From the NCBI RefSeq assembly GCF_023091745.1, contig NC_068913.1:13844001-13908000 (forward strand): a stretch of DNA of 64,000 nucleotides, in the 5' to 3' direction. The stretch's first letter is position 1. The number at the start of each line of letters is the position of its first letter. The notes below the pieces were generated by a model, which worked only from the letters and a program-made list of their open reading frames with translations, was not told the DNA's origin and did no database searches. This stretch comes from Budorcas taxicolor (Eukaryota; Chordata; Mammalia; Artiodactyla; Bovidae). The position numbers were made by a program, and so were the translations under genes. Shown here piece by piece: positions 1 to 11,174 of this stretch.

Positions 1-890
1 AATAAAGATGGCCTGTTTTGATTGGCTATTCAACTCATCTTACCAGTTTGAATATTTCTCTGCAAAGACATTCAAAACTGATTGAATATATGACTCGATT
101 TGTTCATTCTCAGGATAGCTGAGATTTGGAGAAATGTATCTGGCAACATATTTATTCTGGTTCATTTTCTTACACTAAAAATGGTTACTACAGAGGGAAC
201 AGTTGGCACCTACCTTCCCAAAATTATAGGGTTGAAGACTAAATTCTAGAAAACTCTTTCTTGTCTTAAATTTTATAAAATGTAAAAGCACTATTCATTT
301 TCCTTTTCATATTAATAGTGATAGTACAAGTGAACTATGAGGGAAAAGTGCAAGTTATATGGCTGCCACTCAATATGGTACCAAACCCTAAATACAACAA
401 AATCGGAATACCTGAATTCTAGGTAACACCAGGAGTAGTTGCTTTAAAATATAAAAGTTATACAGGTATCTTATCCATTATGAAGAATTTGGGGAAATAT
501 GAAACAGGATAAAATGAAATGCTTTGTCTTTAAAGGATTCAAAGATAAAATTTTTACTAAACATCATAATGGAAAAAAAATCTGACATTTTTACATCTTA
601 AGAAAAAATGGTACCAAGATTCTTTTTCCAAATTCGAGGTAAACCAACAAAGAAAAACTTTTGCATTTTTTATTTTCAAATTTAAAATATCTCCAATATT
701 ATAAACATATGTTATATTAAAGGCTTACACCATCTTACATTAAAAATAAAAAGGTTATCTGGTAGTTGTGGGTCTTTTTTTTCTTTAATTCTTAGCTTTC
801 TTTACTCTCTAATCAAAGTACTTGATTTTTGACCGTAGTTTTTTCATAACTAGGTCAGTATGTTTTGTTTTGTCTCATAAATCATAGGAT
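1..890. other. AT-rich intergenic DNA, no gene recognised
   Basis: No long reading frame, splice-bounded exon or clear repeat consensus is visible here. The sequence is AT-rich with several homopolymer runs. In other mammals CASD1 lies beyond the 3' end of SGCE in tail-to-tail orientation, so its 3' UTR could be near, but nothing in these bases lets me claim it. Confidence 0.4.
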
Positions 891-980
891 CAGTGTGAGT
901 CGCTCAGTCATGTCTGACTCTGTGACTGCATGAACAGTGGCCCGCCAGGCTCCTCTGTCCATGGGATTCTCCAGACAAGG
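891..980 (-). repeat. Bov-tA-type SINE fragment
   Basis: The typical SINE tail is read in reverse: a 'cgctcagtcatgtctgactc' block followed by 'ctcctctgtccatgggattc'. Only the 3' half of the element is present. Confidence 0.75.
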
Positions 981-1504
981 TAAATAATACTGAGAGCATC
1001 TTCTATGTTCTCCTCACCTCCCCTCAGAAAACAGCAGCCAACATTTTCTCCTGTGTTTCCTCCTTCAGTGGAAGGTAGCACCGTCCTTCTTTCTCTGCAG
1101 TGGAAAACCTAGGAATCATCTAACTCTTGATTCTTTCTCATACATTCCATGCAATCCATTTCTTAAATCCTTTTCAGTCCTCATATTTCTCTTCTCTCGT
1201 TGCTACCGCCTCTTTTCAGGCTCTTATTTCCCCTCTAGAATCTGGAAATATCTGGTTTTGCTTTTATCATTATCTAGATCATTTTCTTCTTCCTTTCTCT
1301 TTCACTGTTGCATATTAAATCAGATTCTGGCCAATGAGGTCAATGAAATTAAAATCTCATAGGGTAGATGAAGATTAGTATTTCTTATATGTTCTGCAGC
1401 CACATACTGTAGAATGTGGCTAGGCTGAGACTCAGTGTTGGAGAAATTTCAAATGTCTTTGCCAGTCTTTGTACAAAGTCTTCATTATCTTCAAGACGGT
1501 TTGT

Positions 1505-1603
1505 CGTTCCCTTCTCCGGGGGATCTTCCTGACTCAGAGATTGAACCTGGGTCTCCTGCATTGCAGGCAGACTCTTTACCATCTGAGCCAGCAGAGAAGC
1601 CCT
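1505..1603 (-). repeat. Bov-tA SINE, tRNA-derived 5' half
   Basis: Reversed SINE 5' half. It contains the box-B-like 'attgaacctgggtctcctgc' segment and ends at a degraded 'gccagcagagaagccc' 5' end. It complements the type of half seen at 0.9 kb but lies 500 bp away, so the two are probably separate insertions. Confidence 0.75.
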
Positions 1604-2207
1604 GATTAACAGGATCATACTGTACTCTGTGAGACTAGACTAGATAGGTTTGGAGTAGCAAGACGAGTTTTTTCCTAAGTGATTCAGGAGAAAAATAGTG
1701 ACAGCCATCTCTGATGTAGACAGGGTAAACTAGAATTAAGAACCCACCTCACCTCCTTCCATCTCATCCTCACCTCAGGACACTATCACTAAGAAAAAAT
1801 AATGGAAAAACATTTACTTGAAGACCAAAAGGCCCAGCACTTTCAAAACACATTCACGCACAAGGGAAATAGAGCTGGAGCACTTAGAGATTATGAAAGT
1901 TTAAAGGGAAACTGTAGAAAAGTAATGTATGGGCATGGCTATCCAAAAAAGAATTTACATAGAATAATGGAAGGAACACACACATACAGTGGAAGGAGTA
2001 GGAATTGTATTGAAACAATTGGATGTATAGACACATTAAGCTCTAGCTATTAATGTGGACTATATAGATTAATAGAATATAAAACAAATATTTTAATTCA
2101 GAAAATATTAGAATAAGGTAATATTTGATTTCACATTGCTAAGGAGAGATAGACATAGTCTTTAAATAGTCCAGAGACAACTGCTTAATTATGGGAGTGT
2201 GTACATG

Positions 2208-2375
2208 CATGGGTAATCACTCAGTCGTGTCTGACTCTTTGCAACCCTATGGACTGTAGCCCACTAGGCTCCTCTACCCATGGGATTCTCTAGGTAGGAA
2301 TAGTGGAGTGAGTTGCCACTTCCTACTCCTGGGGATCTTACCAAACCCAGGGATTGAACCTGAGTCTGAGTGGGG
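2208..2375 (-). repeat. Bov-tA SINE abutting a BovB fragment
   Basis: Reversed SINE running from 'cactcagtcgtgtctgactc' to 'gggattgaacctgagtct'. It directly abuts the BovB piece on its right, with no visible flanking duplication between them. Confidence 0.7.
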
Positions 2376-3291
2376 GCAATAAATTCACTTTCTTACTCAA
2401 GACTGTATATTGTCACTCTGTTTATTTAACTTATATGCAGAATATTGGGCTGGGTGCGAAATGTCAGACTGGAAGTGAAATGCTGGGCTGGATGAAGCAT
2501 AAACTGGAATCGAGATTGCCAGGAGAAATATTAGTAACCTCAAATATGCAGATGACACCACCCCAATGGCAGAAAGCAAAGAGGGACTAAAGAGCCTCTT
2601 GATGAAGGTAAAAGGAGAGTGAAAAAGCTGGCTTAAAACTCGTTCAAAAAAACTAGGATCATGGGATACAATCCCATTGCTTCATGGCAAATAGATGAGG
2701 AAAAAATGGAAACAGTGATAGACTTCATTTTCTTGGACTCCAAAATCACTGTAGACGGTGACTGCAGCCATGAAAATAAAAGATGCTTGTTCCTAGACAG
2801 CCTATTAAAAAGCAGAGACATCACTTTGCCAACAAAGGTCCATATAGTCAAAGCTATGGTTTTTCCAGTAGTCATGTACAGACGTGAAAGTTGGACCATA
2901 AAGAAGGCTGAACACCAAATAACTGATGCTTTCGAACTGTGCTGCTGGAGAAGACTCTTGACAGTCCCTTGGATTGCAAGGAGATCAAACCAGTCAATCC
3001 TAAAGAAAATCAACCCTGAATATTTGTTGGAAGGACTGATGCTTAAGCTCCAGTACTTTAGCCACTTGATGCAAAGAGCCAGTTCATTGGAAAAAACCCT
3101 GATGCTGAGAAAGATTGAGGGCAGGAGGGCAAGGGAATGACAGGGGATGAAACGGTTGGATGGATCACCAACTCAATGGACAAGAGTTTGAGCAAACTCT
3201 GGGAGTTAGTGATAGACAGGGAGGCCTGGGGTGATGGAGGCCATGGGGTTGCAAAGTGTTGGACATGATTGAGTGACTGAATAACAACTCC
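2376..3291 (+). mobile_element. 5'-truncated BovB LINE, decayed RT and 3' end
   Basis: This matches the last third of BovB ORF2 and the 3' tail, in the same order as in the better copy at 20.1-22.9 kb. The longest open part (2661-3140) holds the region after the catalytic RT motif, with the Ser-Trp-Thr-x-Lys-Lys-Ala-Glu block at about 2890-2920. Frameshifts, stops and a shortened join around 2590-2640 show it is dead. It is clearly older than the nested pair at 17-23 kb, and the tail ends in the usual 'gactgagtgactga' type sequence. Confidence 0.85.
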
Positions 3292-3344
3292 ATATGTCAA
3301 AAGATATTTAAGGTGATTAAAGGATTTAAAGACATACAAAAGAA

Positions 3345-4248
3345 GAGTAGAAAACGTACATTAAGAAGTCCAAGCACATACTTCTCACCATCCAACAGGT
3401 CAATTAATTGAGAGATGAGTTGCTAGGGTAAGGAATAGTGACTTTATTTGGAAAGCCAGCAAAGTGAGAAGATGATAAACTACTTGTCAATGAACCAATG
3501 TCACAAAAAACCATCTTCTCTGATTTAGAACTCAGGCTTCTTTGATAGGGGGAAGGGATAGTTAGGGAATTGGGATGGACAGGTACACACTGCTGTATTT
3601 AAAATGGATAAGCAACAAGCATCTACTCTATAGCACAGGAAACTCTGCTCAATGTTATGTGGCAGCCTGGGTGGGAGGGGAGTTTGTGTATACATGGCTG
3701 AGTCCCTTCACTGTTCACCTGAAACCATCACAACATTGTTAGTCAACTATACTCCAATATAAAAGTGTTTTTTTTTTGTTTTTGTTTTTTTAAGTTCAGA
3801 GAGAGGCGAAAGGAATATTGAGATCATCAGGAAGAGAAGGTATTCACATTGTGAAGAGGGAGGGTGAGTTCCCAGGGTCTCCATGCCTCACTGAAACCTG
3901 CATAGTCCATTCCCCTCCAAACAACCCTCTGCTCCTTTCTGTAACCCATTAAAGTTCTGAGAAGTGTTTTAGAAAAAAGAATTCAGGCCTCTTTTATATT
4001 AAAACAGGGTGGGGGAGGTAAAATCCTAGAAAGGGTGTGTTAATTTCTTACTGCCTAAGACTGTTCACAGGTGGGCCTGGTCAGCATGTTTCCTGTGAGC
4101 CAGACGAAACTATTTTAAGTCAATGCTTAGTTCCTGGGAGGTAGGGTTCCCAGAGATGCACCATTATGTATAATTTAGGCTTATAGGCAATATCCCGTTA
4201 GTGGTTAATTTGTAATAGAACAGAGTTTCTTCCTTATTATAGTTTCCA
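3345..4248 (-). mobile_element. 3' LTR of a class I ERV, split by an L1 tail
   Basis: The sequence is homologous, segment by segment, to 11175-11585. Shared parts read on the minus strand are a TATA-like TATAAAAG box (near 3994), an AATAAA polyadenylation signal (near 3440), and the block around 'cacaggtgggcctggtcag'. The match is interrupted at 3544-3977 by an L1-derived insertion. Because the element reads right to left, this is the 3' copy. Ends are approximate: the right end is set at a TG dinucleotide and the left end is inferred from loss of similarity. Confidence 0.7.
3544..3977 (+). mobile_element. L1 3'-end insertion inside the ERV LTR
   Basis: The left part (to about 3770) is the typical artiodactyl L1 3' terminus: 'ctatagcacaggaaactctg', then the 'caacattgttagtcaactat' block, then a T-rich run. 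It is flanked by 17-bp direct repeats, AGAACTCAGGCTTCTTT at 3527-3543 and AGAATTCAGGCCTCTTT at 3978-3994, which differ at two positions. Bases 3790-3977 continue the inserted block but I do not recognise them. Confidence 0.7.
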
Positions 4249-4386
4249 CTGTCAATGATCCATTTCAGAATCCTGTGGGAAAAGGGACAAAGATCTCCCT
4301 AATTCCAGCTGCAAAGGGATGACAAAGAGGTGATTACAGAATGCAACTGATCAGCCTTGAACAGAAAATATTCCTTAGAATCTTTT

Positions 4387-4830
4387 GATCAGTTCAGTTC
4401 AGTTCAGTCACTCAGTCGTGACCGACTCTTTGCGACCCCATGAATCGCCTCACGCCAGGCCTCCTTGTCCATCACCAACTCCTGGAGTTCACCCAAACTC
4501 ACGTCCATCGAGTCGGTGATGCCATCCAGCCATCTCATCCTCTGTCGTCCCCTTCTCCTCCTGCCCCCAGTCCCTCCCAGCATCAGAGTCTTTTCCAATG
4601 AGTCAACTCTTCTCATGAGGTGGCCAAAGTATTGGAGTTTCAGCTTTAGCATCATTCCCTCCACAGAACACCCAGGACTGATCTCATTTAGAATGGACTG
4701 GTTGGATCTCCTTGTAGTCCAAGGGACTCTCAAGAGTTTTCTCCAACACCACAGTTTAAAAGCATCCATTCTTTGGCGCTCAGCTTTCTTCACAGTCCAA
4801 CTTTCACATCCATACATGACCAGTAGTACC
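4387..4830 (-). mobile_element. BovB 3' fragment
   Basis: Reversed BovB 3' end. It starts with the 'agttcagttcagttcagtca' terminal repeat and runs into the C-terminal ORF2 block (Ser-Trp-Thr-Val-Lys-Lys-Ala-Glu near 4800). About 140 codons are open, but only the extreme C-terminus of ORF2 is present. It is inserted in the 3' part of the ERV. Confidence 0.88.
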
Positions 4831-5353
4831 ACCCTATTTCCTTTTTCATCTACAACTATCTGAATCTGGTTTAAGCTCTTAGCACTTTATTGTCTAATTT
4901 AATCGAACTTTGGGTTTTGGTTCGTGGTCCCAACACATATAAATTCCTATGCCATTTATTTGGACAAAATTAAATATGCTGACCCTTCTCTAGCTACAGT
5001 GAAATTATAATGAACACTTGTTTTTTTTTGAGAGAGAGAGCAAGGTAGTCTTCTAAGAGTTCACAAACCCACTGCTCTCCAGGCCTCTCAGAAATAGGGT
5101 CATTTTTGGACGATAGTGGTACTGCTTTTTATCCCAGTGTGATGAATCCATGGCTTACTCCAGCCAACTTGACAGATGAATACATGGTAAACAATAGCAT
5201 GTGTGGCCCTGTCCACCTTGCAGTCAACTGATGTGCAGGCCCTTATTCTCTCCGGGTGTTAGGAAGGACTCAGCCTCCAGGTCAGAAAGGGTGTAAAGCA
5301 ACTTCAGCTGGAAAGGCTACTTCTGGTGGAAGCAAACTCATGAGCAGGGGTTG

Positions 5354-6047
5354 TTATAGGGTCCAAGGTTTTAGCATAATTGGCAATTTCTGGGTCTTTA
5401 GAGCATGTAGAGATTCTCCCACCCAGGCAGACACCTGGAATGGCTGACCATACCATATTCCAAAGGGGCTTAATTTAAGCCCACTTCTAGGAGCCACTCT
5501 GATCCATAGCAGGGCCACTGTCGAGGCCTTATGCCAAGTTAAATTAGTCTCCTGACATTTTAGCAATGCTCCTTTTTAACAGATGATTCATTTTCTTGGT
5601 TTTTTTCTATTGATTGTGGTCTCTGAAATGAACATAGTTTCTAATTAATTTGCAGCGCTTTAGACACCTGTTTAATTATACTGGAGACAAAATCAGTCCC
5701 ACTGTCGTTTTGAAGGGCATGAGGCAATCCAAATCGGGGAATAATTTCCCTAAGCAGGACTTTAACCACTTCAGAGCCTTTTTCTGTCTGGATGGGATAT
5801 GCCTCCACCAGCCTGAAAAAGTACCCAAAACACTGGCAAGTCTATGAAATTTCCTGCAGCTGAAGGCATTAGAGTAAAGTCTACCTGCCAGTCCCCAGTG
5901 GGGCAGGTTCCTTTGTGTTGAGTCCTCATCTGGGGAGGTCTGACAGCAGTCTTCAGTTATTTTTAAGCACATTTCATGCAATTCTGAGTAACTCCCTGAT
6001 GGTCTTTTGTAGATTGCTGTCTTTCTATCACATTTGATTCTTTGCAA
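5354..6047 (-). pseudogene. ERV integrase remnant (pol 3' part)
   Basis: Two minus-strand stretches resemble gammaretroviral integrase. At 5676-6047 there is a core-domain-like segment with a Thr-Phe-Ser-Gly-Trp motif, followed by basic and hydrophobic spacing typical of the family. At 5354-5566 there is a C-terminal-like segment with Leu-Ser-Pro-Phe and Tyr-Gly-x-Pro-Phe motifs. They are in different frames and catalytic acidic residues are not all identifiable, so the gene is broken. Its position just upstream of the 3' LTR fits pol, with env lost. Confidence 0.65.
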
Positions 6048-6220
6048 CCCTATGGACTATAGCCAGCCAGTTTCCTCTGCCCATGGGATTTCCTAGGCAA
6101 GAATACTGGAGTAGGTTGCTATTTCCTTCTCCAGGGAATCGTCCCAACCCCAGGACTGAACCCACATCTCCTGCATTTGCAGGCAGGTTCTTTAACTTTG
6201 AGCCACCAGGGAAGCCCAGC
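6018..6220 (-). repeat. Bov-tA SINE within the ERV
   Basis: Complete reversed Bov-tA, from 'gattctttgcaaccctatgg' to the 5' end 'gccaccagggaagccc'. It overlaps the upstream edge of the integrase remnant and abuts the L1 tail. Confidence 0.85.
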
Positions 6221-6695
6221 GGAATATTGCTCAGCCATGAAACAACAATGAAATAATGCCATTTGCAGCAACAAGGATGGGTCTAGAGATTATCACACTA
6301 AGTGACCTATAACAGACAGAGAAAGGCAAATATTATAACCTATATATGGAATCTGGGGAAAAAAAAGATACAAATGAACTTATATACAAAACAGAAATAG
6401 ACCTGCTCACACAGAAAACAAACACGGTTACCAAAGCAAAATGGGAGGGGGAGGGATAAATTAGGAGGTTAGGATTAACATATAATCACACTACTTTATA
6501 TAAAATAGATAACCAACAAGGACCTACTGTATAGCACACGGAACTATACTAATTATTTTGTAATAACCTATAAGGGACAAGAATCTGAAAAAGAATATAT
6601 ATGTGTGTGTGTGACTGTGTGTGTGTATAACTGAATCACTGCTATACACCTGAAACCAACACAACATTGTAAATCAAACTACACTTCGCTTTTAG
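6221..6695 (+). mobile_element. L1 3' end
   Basis: L1 3'-UTR sequence with the blocks 'gatgggtctagagattatca', 'ctactgtatagcacacggaa' and 'caacattgtaaatcaaac'. It also carries an internal TG/TA-rich microsatellite (6596-6628). No ORF2 coding sequence is retained. Confidence 0.8.
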
Positions 6696-6719
6696 AAAGT
6701 AATGAAAGAAAAAGATGGC

Positions 6720-6960
6720 ATTTAGCTTTGCATCTTCCTTTTGCTGTCATTGTTCCCTGTTGAACATTTTAAAAGCAACGTCTACCAACTGAGAAAGCTT
6801 CACTCCAAATGCACCATTTAACGTTTGCAACTTTCTCCTGATATCTGACACACTTTCCCCGAAAAAGCAGTCAAATTTACCATTTTCGTATTTTCAGGGG
6901 TCTCGGGATCTATATCAGGATAGTGTCTGTAGCCTGATCAATATTTTTCAAAAATTCAGA
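6720..6960 (-). pseudogene. ERV gag remnant, capsid C-terminal part
   Basis: Read on the minus strand, the segment at about 6806-6848 encodes Asp-Ile-Arg-Arg-Lys-Leu-Gln, a hallmark of the end of class I ERV/gammaretroviral capsid. It is preceded, in other frames, by a segment resembling the upstream capsid helix (about 6900-6960). At least two frame changes and a stop show it is dead. It lies left of the capsid N-terminal piece at 8.9 kb, as expected on the minus strand, but 1.4-1.5 kb farther away than an intact gag would allow. Confidence 0.6.
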
Positions 6961-8355
6961 GGTGAGGCAGAGCAGCGGAACTGCCTGCAGGTCCGTTCTT
7001 GGGCCACATGACCCTTTGCAGCACCAACCCACCCAGTGTGCCTGCGTCCCGACACCACGGGAGTGCAGGTGGAGACCCCGTCTTCCTGGAGCCCAGCCCT
7101 CCTTCCCCAAAAGCAGCCAGACCTGCATGGTGCATTACATGAGGCACTTGAGGATGGAAAGAAATCTGATTCCTCCCAAGAGAGAAACAAGCCCTTTAAG
7201 TTTGTGCTGGGTACTGAATGAGCAGGAAGTGACCTAAAGCTGGAATGAAAGGGTTGCTCAGATGCATTTGGGTCACAGGGCCAAGCCATCTCCCCAGACT
7301 ATGCCTACGGTTCCGCTGAGCATCCAGGCATCATCGCCCCAAATGGCAACCTGATCTGTGTGGGAGCTTCTAAACCTGGAATGACCGGAATGGTCTCCTT
7401 CCTGGGCTCCCCATTCTTGGATGTGCCATAGAAGGATCTGGTTCCTCCAGCTATGCACAGCAAATCTGCAGGTAGCTTCTCCTGATGCTCCACTACTCTC
7501 TGTAGAAACATCTTCCCTGGCTGACTCTGTTCTGTCACTGGCTTTGCTCATCCCCTTTCTCCTCACATGGGTATTGACCTGAACTATGGGCCATAAATCT
7601 CGTTACTCGTTTTCATCTGTTTTCATTTTGAAGATTGAGTTTCAGTCTTTTGGATCTAAGTTTCCAGTTAGGTTTTAGTCAAGTATTAACAGCACAAGTT
7701 ATGGGTTAACTTTAGAACAGGAATCGGTATATGTGTGTGTATGGGGCTGGGGGGAGGTGATGCAAAAATCTGTATCTTATTTTTTTGGATGAACGTTTTA
7801 TTACATTCTAAACACTCTTGTTGCTGTTGCACTGCAAAGTCATAGTAGATTTGAGGTGCTTTTGAGGGCCAAGTTATTCTCCAAGTTTAGAGATGTCTTT
7901 GGGTTGAATTAGAAGCCCAACCCAAAACTAAAATGGGAAAGGGGAGAGTCTTTGCCTCTACTGTCCCACCCCCACCATCCCCTGTATCTGTCCCCAAGCC
8001 AGCAGGGACCTCTGAAGCCTTCTTCATAGCCTGGTTTTTCTAACGGATATTCAGGGACTCTTATAATCTCATAACCATCCAGGCACCACTTCTTAAATTT
8101 TAAAAACTTTAATTGAAAGTTAAATTGAGGGTGTTGTTGTAGACACTTAATACCCATGAAAGCCCAGCCATCATGACAAATCCTATTGCCTCAAGAAAAT
8201 GAGGTTGGTCATCATAGCTTCAGCATCTCTTGGTTTTTATGCTCAGCAACCACTACTGATCTCAGAGCTCCCTGGCTCCTCCTTGCCCCCCACCCTTTTG
8301 CTGTCCTGTGTAGTGATTTGGTGAGAGCAATTGCTGTCTACTCCCCCTGTCCCCA
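6961..8355. other. Unassigned DNA interrupting ERV gag
   Basis: This GC-richer DNA lies between two recognisable parts of gag. Short open frames occur on both strands (for example 6948-7289 and 7273-7566 minus) but none shows a family motif I recognise. It could be highly diverged ERV sequence, an older repeat, or a captured non-viral segment. Confidence 0.35.
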
Positions 8356-8560
8356 GAGGCTTCCCAAGTGGCACCTTGGTAAAGAATCCACCTGCCACTG
8401 CAGGTTCAATCCCTGAGTCGGGAAGATGGCAACCCACTCCAACATTCTCACCTGGAGAATCCCATGGACAGAGGATGCTGGCAGGATACAGTCCATGGGA
8501 TTGCAGAATCAGACATGACAGTATGCATGAGTGCACGCGTGCACACACACATTCTCCCCT
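8356..8560 (+). repeat. Bov-tA SINE
   Basis: Forward SINE starting 'gaggcttcccaagtggcacc' and ending 'cagacatgacagtatgcatg', with a small internal deletion after the box B region. A short CA-rich stretch follows at 8540-8576. Confidence 0.85.
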
Positions 8561-8749
8561 TCAACACACACACACATGAGTTTCAAGTTTTATTATAGCA
8601 ATAAAAGTGGTTTATGCTGGCTTAAAAAAAAAATGAGGCATCTTTGTTTTTTTGCTGAATTTCCTGAATTTTGTTCAAACCATTTTGCTCTGGTACCTCT
8701 TTTCAAAGCCCTGCCAAGATGAACTTATGACAGAGCTCTAATAAGGGCA

Positions 8750-9180
8750 TTCCTCACTCACTGGGGTTCCGATTTGGCTTGGTCAAGGGTACTGGCAAGT
8801 GCGCTTCCAGTGTGCCATTTGGGTCTATTAGGTGGAGCTGGTACACTTCTTCCCTGGCCTTATTGATGACCTTTCAGCTCCTATAAGCATATCCTCCCTC
8901 TAAGAAGGGCTGCCATCTTTCCAATTAAACAAGTCTGAGAAGGAGAAAGGACCATGGATTCATGGAAACCCGGGTGCCTGCCATTTGTATTAAGACCTCC
9001 TGCAGAATATCAGCACAAGGGAAATTGCTTTGCTCCAAAGTGGCTCCTGGTCCAAACTGAGTGCCTGGTGCATTTAAAGGTGGTGCCAGACTAGGTCTCT
9101 GTGCCCCAGGAACTAACACAGGATTTTCTAATTGACTCTATGAGGAGGTGGAGCCAGTCTGACCACTTCCTAATCTCCAG
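8750..9180 (-). pseudogene. ERV gag remnant, capsid N-terminal part
   Basis: Minus-strand translation around 8901-8954 contains Pro-Phe-Ser-x-Ser-Asp-Leu-x-Asn-Trp-Lys. This corresponds to the conserved segment near the start of gammaretroviral capsid, where a Tyr-Asn-Trp-Lys motif is usual. Proline-rich sequence upstream fits the matrix-to-capsid region. The frame closes with a stop at 8901 and other shifts are present. SINE insertions at 9.21 and 9.58 kb separate it from the leader. Confidence 0.6.
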
Positions 9181-9212
9181 TGTAGGGAACTGGGACTGGA
9201 CAGGATCGGGAG

Positions 9213-9425
9213 GCAGGGCTTCATCGGTGGCTCAGTGGTAAAGAGTCTGCCTGCCAATGTAGGAGATGCAAGTTCAACACCTAGGTCGGGAAGATCCCCA
9301 GGAAAAGGAGGTAAAACCCACTCCAGTATTTTTGCCTGGGAAAACCCATTGATGGGGGAGCCTGACAGGGCTACAGTTAACAGTGTCGCAAACAGTCAAA
9401 CACAACTGAGCAACTAAACGACAGA
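9213..9425 (+). repeat. Bov-tA SINE
   Basis: Full forward element, 'gggcttcatcggtggctcag' to 'cacaactgagcaactaaacg'. It is inserted antisense to the ERV gag. Confidence 0.9.
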
Positions 9426-9577
9426 ACAAAGAACAAGAGGCACTGGAAGGGGTGGGTATATTGGCATAACAGCTGGGGGAGCTGGGACAGTCAGCTCAGC
9501 CGGAGCTTGGAGCAACATATCTTCACCCTCATCCCCCCCACCCTTTCTTTTTTCATATATGACAGATTTTCCCTTGG

Positions 9578-9785
9578 GGCTTCCCTGGTGGCTCAGATGG
9601 TGAAGCATCTGCCTGCAATGCAGGACACCTGGGTTCAGTCCCTGGGTTGGGAAGATCCCCTGGAGAAGGAAATGGCAACCCACTCCAGTAGTCTTGCCTA
9701 GAGAATTCCATGGACAGAGGAGCCTTGTAGGCTATAGTTCAAGGGGTCGCAAAGAGTCGGACATGACTGAGTGACTTCACTTCAC
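9578..9785 (+). repeat. Bov-tA SINE
   Basis: Full forward element beginning 'ggggcttccctggtggctca' and ending 'gacatgactgagtgacttca'. It is close to consensus and so relatively young. It lies 150 bp from the previous SINE in the same orientation. Confidence 0.92.
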
Positions 9786-10649
9786 TTCTTTTACCATAAA
9801 GGTGACGACTGTCTGGCTTTTCTGATGTAGTAACACAAATGCCACACATAGAGGATTTCATCATTCTTCTTCCCTGTTTCTTCAAAGAATAGCTATAGAG
9901 CCATTCAAAGGCCACTATAAAACCATAAAGAGCAATTGATCATCTCTAACCATTGAAAGAATGCCTTTTTGCCTTGACATTAGCCAACCAGGCTGAATCT
10001 GGGATGGGATTATGGGTGATTTTAGGAACCAAGTGGAAACTTTATCTTCTCCCTGAGAATACCGCGCTTTCGGACAAGAACAGATAGGTTTTTCGTTGTT
10101 GCTGTTGTTCCTTTCCTCCATTTGACATTAGTCTGTAAATAAAAACTGGTATCAAGACAAAATGAAAAACCTGAAGACCAAACAGAAAACCCTAAATAAA
10201 CCCTCAAATTTGGTCTCACGGTTTTACATAACGCAAGAAACATTAACCCCAAGGCAACATGACTCCTCGGAGAGCTGCTGGATCCACACCAATGAAACAA
10301 GAAGCCACAAATAATGTACTTGACCAGCAAGGGTGACATTACAAGGTGCACAGGATTCCAAGGTAACAATGCCTCAATCCCTTGTTGAGAGCCTGCCAGG
10401 TATTGTTGCCACACATTGTTACAACTAAAACCTTCCTCTCAGTCATGGGCTCATAGCTGTAGTCACTTACCCAAAATGTGCTTCAGAGACCTTGCTCCAG
10501 GAATAGTGGAAACATTCCCCATTTTTAAAAGACAGAAATACGACAAACAAAATAAACAGCATGCACATGCTGGCATCTGAAGAAACAAAATACCTGTTCA
10601 CAAGTCAGGTAAAGTCCAAGAACGGTTTTCCCTTTCCAACAGAATGCTT

Positions 10650-10862
10650 CCCGGGAGGCAGCAGTGGTAAAGAACACGCCTGCCAGTGCAGGAGAAGAAA
10701 GAGACGCAGGTTCAAAACCTGGGTCAGGTAATACCCTGGAGGAGGGCATGGCAACCCACTCCAGTATTCTTGCCTGGAGAATTCCATGGACAGAGGAGCC
10801 TGGTGGGCTACAGTCCATAGGGTCACAAAGAGTTGGACATGACTGAGGTGACTCAGCACACA
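10650..10862 (+). repeat. Bov-tA SINE
   Basis: Forward element starting 'gcttcccgggaggcagcagt' and ending 'gacatgactgaggtgactca', followed by a short 'gcacacacgcac' tail. Confidence 0.9.
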
Positions 10863-11174
10863 CGCACCCCACTCAAATAGAAAACGAGTTTGGTTTATTC
10901 CAGAAAAGAAAACCCAAAATGGAAGAGAAAGAACTTCCCTCATTTTCACATATCAGAGTGACCTACCCTACTGTACTGAGTCCATCCGTTCCTAGATATC
11001 GATTCCCGGCTCCCATTGCCACGCCCTGGGGCTGCCAGGTCCATTTTGGTGATCTTGAAGGGAAGACCCTTAGGGCAAGCAGCCCTGATTAAGGACTTAC
11101 CTGAAAATCCCCCAACTGAGAATGACTGCCCACCAGCAGCAAGGCTCCGGACTGGCTTTGTCAATTTGTTAACC

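Larger units (their letters stand above)
4249..11174 (-). mobile_element. Internal region of a degenerate class I ERV
   Basis: The region between two homologous minus-oriented LTRs contains gag-like remnants on the right and integrase-like remnants on the left, the order expected for a minus-strand provirus. Protease, reverse transcriptase and RNase H are not visible; a SINE and an L1 tail (6.02-6.70 kb) sit where they should be. Env is not recognisable between integrase and the 3' LTR. Later insertions (SINEs at 8.36, 9.21, 9.58 and 10.65 kb and a BovB tail at 4.39 kb) further fragment it. No part is capable of function. The segment 9.8-10.6 kb is unassigned. Confidence 0.65.

Noticed and set aside
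9578..9785. tRNA genes suggested by the tRNA-like halves of SINEs
   Set aside because: The Bov-tA and CHR heads derive from a tRNA but lack an intact cloverleaf and are joined to SINE bodies; the same applies to all copies.
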